A DNA stretch of 14,291 nt from Zancudomyces culisetae (lineage: Eukaryota > Kickxellomycota > Harpellomycetes > Harpellales > Legeriomycetaceae), in contig LSSK01001216.1 in the NCBI GenBank assembly GCA_001969505.1, positions 1 through 14,291 on the forward strand. Direction: 5' to 3'. Made by a program: the position numbers and the translations under genes. This document shows positions 1-6,637 of this stretch, piece after piece. The notes under the pieces are model-generated. The model did no database searches. It saw only the letters and a list, made by a program, of their open reading frames with translations, and was not told the origin of the DNA. Each line of letters begins with the position of its first letter. Positions within the stretch are counted from its first letter, which is position 1.

Positions 1-209
1 TTTTTTTTGCATATATTAAGGATTCGAATCAGAAATTTTCGGTCTTTGTTGGAATTGAACCAAATGTTCAATATTATTTGGCAGTGTTTCAACTAAGTTG
101 AATCTGCATTGTAGTCATAAATCGGACATATAACTCTGATACTGTTAGTCCGTAGACATTGTAAAGCTTAAAGCGGGTGGAATCCTGTACTTAAGCTGAG
201 GGGGGGAGG
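1..209 (+). mobile_element. 3' internal tail of an LTR retrotransposon, with polypurine tract
   Basis: This is the stretch just inside the 3' LTR. It ends in a purine run at 198-209 (GAGGGGGGGAGG), which has the form and place of the polypurine tract that primes plus-strand DNA synthesis in Ty3/gypsy-like and Copia-like elements. The LTR begins directly after it with TG. No reading frame here is open for long and I recognise no integrase or reverse-transcriptase piece, so this is probably the non-coding tail or a decayed end. The rest of the element would lie left of the window. The call is an inference from the purine tract and the LTR that follows. Confidence 0.6.
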
Positions 210-462
210 TGTTGTATGCCTACAATAGGTGAAACATTTCCATTGGTTAATTGTGTTTTGTATTTTTTAGTTAGATTTTTTGTAGATTTTATTGTATAAA
301 ATTGAAATTTTTGTTTAACTAAATAAATGTCCTCTTTTGCTAAATCAAAAAACTATATAATAATTCGCAGCATATAGTAAAAGGTAAGTAAAATGACCCG
401 TCCCGTGTGTTATTTGGTGTAAAAAACACTAAATGGGACGTTAAACATGGCAACACACAACA
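210..462 (+). mobile_element. 3' LTR (about 253 bp) of a retrotransposon next to a tRNA gene
   Basis: The segment starts TGTTGTATGCC directly after the polypurine tract and ends GGCAACACACAACA, so the two ends form a short imperfect inverted repeat of the TG...CA kind (TGTTGT / ACAACA). It contains TATA-like sequence (CTATATAATA, about 351-360) and an AATAAA-like site near 320, as expected for U3/R signals. The end lies 7 bp before the mature tRNA-Asp start. Insertion just upstream of Pol III genes is known for Ty3 and several unrelated fungal and amoebal elements. AACAT at 463-467 could be a 5-bp target duplication, but the left copy is outside the window. The right boundary could be off by a few bases. 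Confidence 0.6.
399..440 (+). repeat. Strong stem-loop at the 3' end of the LTR
   Basis: CGTCCC (399-404) pairs with GGGACG (435-440), and ATTTGGTGT (412-420) pairs with ACACTAAAT (426-434) through one G-U pair. They enclose an AAAAA loop, with a one-sided 7-nt bulge at 405-411. The 15 base pairs in an otherwise AT-rich LTR suggest a real RNA or DNA structure near the R/U5 region. Confidence 0.6.
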
Positions 463-469
463 AACATAA

Positions 470-541
470 TCTCGGATAGTATAGTGGTCAGTATCCCAGT
501 CTGTCACATTGGAGACCCGGGTTCAATTCCCGGTCCGAGAG
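470..541 (+). tRNA. tRNA-Asp (anticodon GTC)
   Basis: The cloverleaf is complete. The acceptor stem TCTCGGA pairs with TCCGAGA and G541 is the discriminator. The A-box region is TAGTATAGTGGTCAGTA. The anticodon stem CCAGT/ATTGG (one G-U) holds the loop CTGTCAC with anticodon GTC. The T arm CCGGGTTCAATTCCCGG contains the B box. There is no intron and no encoded CCA. The next gene starts 7 bp downstream with no T-run between. Confidence 0.97.
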
Positions 542-548
542 ACCAAAT

Positions 549-620
549 TCCGATATGGTCCAGTGGCTAGGATTTCTCGCTTTCACCGAGACGGCCGGGG
601 TTCGATTCCCCGTATCGGAG
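549..620 (+). tRNA. tRNA-Glu (anticodon TTC)
   Basis: The acceptor stem TCCGATA pairs with TATCGGA and G620 is the discriminator. The D arm is TGGTCCAGTGGCTAGGA. The anticodon stem TCTCG/CGAGA carries the loop CTTTCAC with anticodon TTC. The T arm CGGGGTTCGATTCCCCG is canonical. There is no intron. It is the second gene of a tight tandem with tRNA-Asp and is the one followed by a Pol III terminator. Confidence 0.97.
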
Positions 621-623
621 ATC

Positions 624-629
624 TTTTTT
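624..629 (+). terminator. RNA polymerase III T-run terminator
   Basis: Six consecutive Ts begin 4 bp after the tRNA-Glu discriminator base. This is the only run of four or more Ts following either tRNA, so it probably ends transcription of the whole pair. Confidence 0.85.
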
Positions 630-782
630 AATTTGTTTATTGTTATTTTAACAGCTACTCACTTTTTGCTAGCTAATCAATCGCTATTATTAGGAATTAA
701 ACTACCAATGAGAGCAAGCGGAATAAATAGTATAAACGATCTATGACAGTAAAGTGGATAGCAGTCTGAATATAATATCGTG

Positions 783-1533
783 GACAACGAAAAAGGACAT
801 CTTTAGCCTTTCTTAACAGAATAAACTTTACTTATACGTAAATATACATATTAATTTCAGTTGATACATAATACAAATAGTTTCTAAGCGTTTTATTATT
901 AAATAACTCTATTAATGTCATAGAATGAGTTTTTTTGATATACAGGTTGTAATTCTATAGGAATTACAGCTAGGCAAATGATATTGATTAAATACTATGT
1001 ACATAATAGAATAAATGTTATGGGATATTAGATTCACCTGATTGGTCATGACAAATTTAATATATTAAATATTCCTAATACAGTAATCAGAACTACTTTA
1101 GTGATCCGAGACCAGATTATAACTGAATAATCAGTGCTATACCAAACTCTGCAAACACATTAGATGAAAAAATATTTTAGATAACTTAATACATCTAATA
1201 TATATTCCAATATACCATTTTAATCATATATTTCTTTAATAACACTGTTTTTATATACTGTAATATATAGTTGATTTAAAAGTTAATTGATATAATTTTA
1301 CTAAGATGATGGCTGAATTTTTTATATCACTATTTTTTCAGTTATACGCTGTCTCGGATCCTTAACTAGTTTTTATTGCCGCTAAGAATGTATTAACTTA
1401 TTTATTATTGATTTTATAATATTTATCAATTTTAAAAAATCCTAAGGGTTATGAGATCACTAACCAGTTTTTAATACGAATAATTAAAGTATATTCGGTT
1501 AAGAAAGGCTAAAGATGAATCTTTTTGTTAGTC
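783..1533. mobile_element. Foldback or MITE-like element with long imperfect inverted repeats
   Basis: Two outer arms, about 783-840 and 1475-1533, are reverse complements of each other over roughly 58 bp at about 80% identity, with a perfect 20-bp core (CATCTTTAGCCTTTCTTAAC at 798-817, its complement at 1498-1517). A second, inner pair lies at about 1091-1130 and 1333-1371. It shares GATCCGAGAC (1103-1112 / 1351-1360) and TATAACTGAA. The pair centres differ by about 74 bp, so the left half carries about 150 bp more than the right. No coding frame or transposase is visible. This fits a non-autonomous foldback/MITE element, or a decayed head-to-head duplication. I could not find a convincing target-site duplication. 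Confidence 0.55.
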
Positions 1534-3305
1534 ATTCTCGTTTTATTTGCTGTTCGTTTGGATATTAAAACTTTATTTAACAGGCATTTTATATTGATAT
1601 GCTTGCATTAATGGTGCCGTATTCTGCTATGGAATTACAGTCAATTTGCTACCAAAAGTATATTGCCGTTTTCTAAAATATAAGAAGACATTATTAGTCT
1701 ATTTTTTAGTAAATTTATTTCTGTGTTTTGTGTAGCACTTCATGTCTATTTTATTTAGTATTTTTATCTTACAGGTTATTATACTTTTATATAGTATATT
1801 TCTATATTTTAGGTATATTATAATTCCACTATAACATATATTATAATTCCACTATAACATATATTATATAATAATGTACTTTGTGTAATATTAAGTAGAT
1901 ATTTAATGTGTAAAGTATACGATTATCATACAATATACAGAATTTTGTCAGCAAATTGGTTTATAGTATAAGTTTATCTTTCTTAACAAGGTGTTTCTTT
2001 TTTTTAAGCTAGAATAAGAGAAATTACATCGCTTCTCTAGCAAAAAAGTTTTCTCTTGGCTTTATTATTAAAATTGTATAATACACGATGTAATTAATTT
2101 AATGCTTTAAATAAATTATATATTTAGAAACAACAAGTACTTTATATTATGATGTTTCAAACTTTAGATTATTTTAAATATTGTTTGTGATTAATTTTTT
2201 TTTATGCTTTATTTTACAAATCGATATTAGCTTAAATATTAATTTAATTCAAAATAATTTAGTCACATATTAGATATTGCAAAGTCTTCAGGAAATTATA
2301 TATTATTAGATGGATTTTGCTTTAAGTAGGATATTTTATTTGGGCTTTTAACGACTTGGGTAATGTGTTGGTCAGATCAAAGCCTACTTGTTCTTTAAAT
2401 CTGAACAAATTCAATTAACTATCACAGGATTGTTAGGTTTGGGGTATGAGTTTACTTTTATATTTAATATTCTAATTCGACTGTCGCTTATGCTACTAGA
2501 GATTCATAAATTTATTACAATTTAATAGGATGTAGTTGTTTTAGGCTCTGTTTAAGGGCTTTAGCTTAAAATCTTCATATTTGATAAATGCCGTGTTTAT
2601 TTTATCCTGTATTTTTATATTGATACTATATCCTATGATTTTAATAAAAGTATAATAGTATTATGTAATTTTAAAAGTAAGAACTTGGTAAAAACTCTAA
2701 GTTGAACTCATACAAAAATCTCCATCCCTACTAAATATTACATAATACCAATACCAAAAAATAATAGAAGATATTGTCGAGTGTATTCATATGTAGATCG
2801 GGATTCAAAATTTCAAATAAATATTTTATGTACTACATAAACTAGCAACTGAATTATATACCAAGTCTATCACTAATAACTAAACAATTATCAAGTTATT
2901 CCAATTATATTTTAATACATCAAAATTATATAATGAAAAATAATATTACAATGATTATTAGTTAGTAAATAAGCTACAAATATAAGAACAAACTGAATAT
3001 CAAAACGATTGTAAAAACGAAACAACAGGCAAGAACACAGTAGAGAAAGAATGCAACATAGGTTAATTAAATATAGCTATTCTTAGTTAAATTGAAGTAG
3101 TTATATATAAACAAAGGCGGTCTCAATGAAGATTCCTTAGCTCTTTTAATAGTTTTAAGAAAAGATCAAAAAGTTAAAAAATAATAATTTAAAATAAAAT
3201 CCAGGTCTAGGATACATAACAAGTTTAATTGGAATAGTCTACGGCCAGTTGATGAATATTTAGTGTTTAAAACATATTAGAAACAATTAAAATCTCACAT
3301 AAAGA
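1534..3305. other. AT-rich intergenic region without a recognisable gene
   Basis: I see no supported gene in this stretch. It holds a short tandem repeat at 1814-1866 and a few short inverted repeats of 10-12 bp (2022-2031 with 2086-2095; 2658-2669 with 2737-2748), which in DNA this AT-rich may be chance. One 53-codon open stretch without a start codon (about 2362-2523, plus strand) is too weak to call. Confidence 0.6.
1814..1866. repeat. 23-bp tandem repeat, about 2.3 copies
   Basis: The 23-bp unit TATATTATAATTCCACTATAACA occurs at 1814-1836 and again, unchanged, at 1837-1859. A partial third copy (TATATTA) follows. It is probably a small replication-slippage minisatellite. Confidence 0.85.
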
Positions 3306-3624
3306 ATGTCAGGCTTCATGAGTAAACTAAGACCCATGGTGGATCCAGTCAGAAAGGGATGAGGGTAGGTACTCATCTGATAGTGATCTTTCGGGAGCAA
3401 CTTCTATGGAAGTCGATCCGGAAGAATCACGCGACCCCTTTGCGGATATCATGGAACATAAGTTTTTACAATTGAAGAACCTGACAAAGAATGAGATTTC
3501 ACTTACCTCATTCAACATTACTTTGTATTTCCACGAATTGCATTTTGTCAGTATAGATTCAATAAAGAATATACTAATAGACCTTTCAAATATCCATTTT
3601 GAATCTTTTGAAATATATATATAG
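3306..3624 (+). pseudogene. Unidentified coding-like fragment with a +1 frameshift
   Basis: An ATG at 3306 opens 18 codons (including KLRPMVDPVRKG) that end at a TGA at 3360. The adjacent frame, entered by skipping one G of the GGG at 3356-3358, continues DEGRYSSDSDLSGATSMEVD and then on to MEHKFLQLKNLTKNE before a stop at 3622-3624. From 3306 to about 3495 the base composition is clearly less AT-rich than the flanks and the peptide reads like a natural acidic/Ser-rich segment, so this was probably once coding. The part after about 3495 is AT-rich and may not be. Alternatively it is a single exon beginning after an AG at 3347-3348, with unseen partners. I do not recognise the family. An overlapping minus-strand frame (3327-3518) is most likely its shadow. 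Confidence 0.3.
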
Positions 3625-4948
3625 GACTTTTATATTTGAATATTTTTTTAAAAATGTAGAGTCCGACTGTCAGTATATGATTTCAAGTATATTTTAATTG
3701 TTAAAGACGATATTTTATACTTTAAAGAGGATAGGTAAAAAACAATAGCTATTAATGCGATAGCTAACCTCTTGGCCTTAATCATTTAGCATACTAGTAA
3801 TTGTTAAAGTACATTAATTTTGTACTATAGATAAATATCGATAGAAGTTCAAGTAATTGATATAAAACATTGTTTCAAACTTTAATACTATTTTATAAAA
3901 TACCCCCTTTTAAGAAATATATGATATTGAGTGTTCAACATGTAATGGCTTATGAATATGTCGTCTAAAACAACTTTTACTAAATAATACAACTAAAATT
4001 CTCTTCTTTCTTAACTACAGTAGAAATAGGTACAACTAAGTATTATTTAAGTTAGTAAATTTTTATAAGTCTATACTTTATTTAGGTACTTAGAAACAAT
4101 GGATACATAATAAAAAAAGATTAAAAGGAATTCAACACAAAGTATTTTAGTAACTGAATTATGATTGAAACAGTAAATCTAGCAGAAATCACGTATTCTG
4201 GTATGAATACGCCAACCATAAATTTTCTGATATCCTGGAATTTCATAACATCTAATTGCGCTAGTACTAACTTCATTTTACAAGATACAATAAGTATTGA
4301 AATATTTTGATAATAAACAAATGCAATTTATCATTATTCATACCTGCGATTCAATCGGTTGTGTCTGGCAATTAACTTGCAAATTAAATCTATAGAAGCT
4401 AATCAAACAGTTATCTAAATTAAGTTCTGTATTTGGTGTTAAGACTCATTTATATAACTGACAATACTTAAATAGATAGTAAGCACAATTGAATGAAATG
4501 GAGCATACGAATAGTTTTTAAATTTGTTTGATATATACTATCTTAAAATGAAAAATGAGAAAGGAAATTACAGTAAGTACCTCGGATTTAATTATCTTTG
4601 TAATAACAAAAAAATCGGCTTTGCGATCTAGATATTGAAAAAAAAATAGTATACCACGCTTACCAAATATAGTGGCTATTTATTAAAGGTCTCGTACCAA
4701 CAATTAGAAAAAATTAGTAACTAATAACGTTTAGGCTATTTTATAATTGATATTTATAAAATATTAAAGTGGGTTAACCTTCACACGATAATAATAAATT
4801 AAAACTATTACTCTATTTTGGTTGTAGTTAATATAGTGGAATAATTATATAGTATCAAAAAGTAGATAATTCAAACAAATTAAATAAAAATTATAAACTG
4901 ATGATGAAAAATTGGCGTGAGTTGATTAAATCAAGTACACACAATCTA
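3625..4948. other. AT-rich intergenic region; one doubtful small ORF
   Basis: I see no supported gene. A 51-codon ATG-initiated frame lies on the minus strand at 4121-4276 (starts MKLVLAQLDVMKFQDIRKFM, hydrophobic second half). It has no recognisable domain and no promoter that I can defend, so it is noted here and not called as a gene. The right end (4741-4948) is the 3' flank of the repeat-protein gene. Confidence 0.55.
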
Positions 4949-5515
4949 TTATGCTGAACCTGAACCTGGGGCTGGCTCTGGTTCAGGAGCTGGTTCAGGA
5001 GCTGGCGCAGGTTCAGGAGCTGGTGCTGGTGCTGGTGCTGGTGCTCCACGTGCTCTGCGTGCTCTTCTTGCGTTCATGTTATAGTACATCTCGTTTGGTA
5101 GCCCTTGTGCCGATAATGGCCCTGGGGCTGGTTCTGGTGCTGGTTCAGGAGCTGGCGCAGGTTCAGGAGCTGGTGCTGGTGCTGGTGCTCCGCGTGCTCT
5201 GCGAACTCTTCTTGCGTTCATGTTATAGTACATCTCGTTTGGCAGCCCTTGTGCCGATAATGGCCCTGGGGCTGGTTCTGGTGCTGGTTCAGGAGCTGGT
5301 TCAGGTTCAGGAGCTGGAGCTGGTGCTGGTGCTCCACGTGCTCTGCGAACTCTTCTTGCGTTCATGTCATAGTACATATTTTTCGGTTGGTATTCGACAT
5401 TTTCGTACACAACCTCCTTGGCATAGTTTGAATCGTAATTTTCATTATATTCCGGTGAGTAGGCAAGAATCGATGCAAGTCCAAAGGCAGAAAGTACTAG
5501 TGATTGTTTAACCAT
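4949..5515 (-). CDS. Secreted tandem-repeat protein with multibasic sites (KEP-like precursor)
   Basis: The frame encodes 188 residues. Residues 1-19 form a classical signal peptide (MVKQ, then a hydrophobic core, then ILA), followed by an acidic Tyr-rich pro-segment (about 20-46). Three repeats then start at 47, 95 and 143; the first two are exactly 48 residues and the last is cut short and ends PAPGSGSA. Each repeat runs MYYxMNARRxRRARG, a run of Ala-Pro/Glu-Pro dipeptides, then GPLSAQGLPNE. Paired arginines occur at 54-55, 57-58, 102-103, 105-106, 150-151 and 153-154, giving RVRR and RARR sites that suit the Golgi protease Kex2. This layout (signal peptide, near-identical repeats, dibasic sites) defines fungal KEP precursors, which include alpha-type pheromones and repellents; function here is inferred. 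Alternatives are a cell-wall or extracellular rigid-linker protein. The start codon has A at -3 and a TATA box lies about 90 bp upstream. No intron is needed. No known pheromone motif is present. Confidence 0.8.
   Translation of the reverse strand: MVKQSLVLSAFGLASILAYSPEYNENYDSNYAKEVVYENVEYQPKNMYYDMNARRVRRARGAPAPAPAPEPEPAPEPAPEPAPGPLSAQGLPNEMYYNMNARRVRRARGAPAPAPAPEPAPAPEPAPEPAPGPLSAQGLPNEMYYNMNARRARRARGAPAPAPAPAPEPAPAPEPAPEPEPAPGSGSA
4952..5377 (-). repeat. Three tandem 144-bp coding repeats
   Basis: Units lie at 5234-5377, 5090-5233 and 4952-5089 (the last partial), read on the minus strand. They are nearly identical at the DNA level in their non-Pro parts, and vary mostly in the order and number of Ala-Pro and Glu-Pro codons. 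The array is GC-rich against an AT-rich background and consists largely of short CAGGAGCTGG-like sub-repeats, so slippage and unequal crossing-over should change its length readily. Confidence 0.9.
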
Positions 5516-5605
5516 CTTTTAAATTATTTGGTGTGCTGAGTTCTTTGAGATCCAAGGATTTTTTTATTCTTCTATATTGAGAACATATGAAAGTTTGTGG
5601 GCCTG

Positions 5606-5613
5606 TATTTATA
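5606..5613 (-). promoter_or_regulatory. TATA box of the repeat-protein gene
   Basis: The minus strand reads TATAAATA within AAGTATAAATACAGGC, 90 bp upstream of the ATG at 5515. With a start about 30 bp downstream of the box, the 5' leader would be about 60 nt. This is the clearest TATA box next to a gene here and suggests regulated, strong transcription. Confidence 0.6.
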
Positions 5614-5904
5614 CTTTTTCTAGCTGTTTCTTTGTTATACAAGTCTACCCTGTTAGTAGCTCTAAACACTCCACTTAAAATATTTAGACTTTTTTTAGAA
5701 CATAGTTAAATTTCTGGAGAAGATAGTATTACCGACTAATTGACTACCGTCTAGTTTTTGATCTGGAAGCTGAATAATAAATATTAACAACCTATCCTCT
5801 TTATTACAGAACCATATCAGCTCCAAACTGTCCCAAAATCGCAAGGTCGTTGTATTTTGCCTAGATTATTAATTACCGAATTTCTATTTCTTATTACCAA
5901 TCTA

Positions 5905-6219
5905 CTATCCGCCAGAAATTTGTGTATAATTAAATTTTATTCTAGATTTGTGATAGGGTTGAAAAAGTAAGTTCGATCTAGAGCTTAATCTGTATTGTGA
6001 AATAGTGGAGTAAATAAAATATTTTTGGATTGGGCTACAATTAAAACTATTAACACCATCTACCAATTTTAGGTGGCTACTACATGCAATATTCTCCGCT
6101 TCTGTTAGTTTTAGTATAAATTGATATGTGTCGGGTTTAATAGCAAGCTCGTCAACACCGTCTAGAATTAAGAATATCTGCCTAGATGGTGCTTGAATCC
6201 AATAACACTTCTTTAAGCA
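5905..6219 (-). pseudogene. Fragment with a NACHT/STAND-like Walker B motif
   Basis: A 104-codon frame, bounded by a TAA (6220-6222) and a TAG (5905-5907), has no ATG. It reads APSRQIFLILDGVDELAIKP, followed by a helix-like stretch and the segment ENIACSSHLKL. Four hydrophobic residues followed by DGxDEL is the Walker B/DGxDE signature of NACHT and related STAND NTPases (NLR-like proteins), and CSSH sits where the family usually has a TSRP/SSR sensor. No intact Walker A loop is visible upstream before the transporter gene at 6638, and other frames there are broken by stops. So this is probably a remnant of an NLR-like gene, or less likely one exon of a split gene. The later part (from about residue 60) does not resemble NACHT, so the assignment rests on about 35 residues. 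Confidence 0.35.
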
Positions 6220-6637
6220 TTAATTATTTAATTGCTACGCCCGAAACACTATGTATATTATTAATAATCAATTCATTACTTTTCAATGTAAATTCTGAAA
6301 TCAGTTGGCCATAGTATAGCCTGAATGATACAGCATTTATGCTTTACTTAAATATACTATTTTAGCACCCCTCCAATCGTAAGATTCTAGTAACTGTTGA
6401 TTCAAAAACGATTACAAAACTTATATTCAAACGTGAATAACTAGCATTATTAAGTAGCTATAATATGTGTATACGCTAAACTCTGGTTGCTGATTACCTT
6501 ATTTTTGGAATCGCCATGCTTTACGCCCTCCCTGTTTCTTCTTAACAGTTTAACCAAGTCATCACTTCAAAACCCACTCTGTCTGCATACTTTGAACCGG
6601 ATTTATAAAATTGAATGTCGAGAAACATTTGAATAGC

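Noticed and set aside
20-30. GGATTCGAATC, resembling a tRNA B box
   Set aside because: There is no matching A box, acceptor stem or anticodon arm.
555-746. 63-codon plus-strand ORF
   Set aside because: It starts inside tRNA-Glu and reads through its terminator.
2022-2748. Short inverted repeats AATTACATCG/CGATGTAATT (2022-2095) and GTATTATGTAAT/ATTACATAATAC (2658-2748)
   Set aside because: 10-12 bp pairs with 54-67 nt spacing are near chance expectation in DNA this AT-rich, and their flanks do not extend the pairing.
3974-3984. CTTTTACTAAA, resembling the invariant loop of U5 snRNA
   Set aside because: There is no stem around the loop, no Sm site at the right distance and no leading C of the loop consensus.
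4951-5511. 186-codon plus-strand ORF opposite the repeat protein
   Set aside because: It is a Leu/Val-rich antisense shadow produced by the GC-rich Pro/Ala/Glu codon repeats. The minus strand has the signal peptide, TATA box and regular repeats.
6515-6535. Gly/Lys-rich minus-strand peptide (KKKQGGRKAW) that could be a decayed Walker A loop for the NACHT-like fragment
   Set aside because: It lacks the GxxxxGK[ST] pattern, has stops on both sides in frame, and is about 118 residues from the Walker B instead of the usual roughly 75-80.
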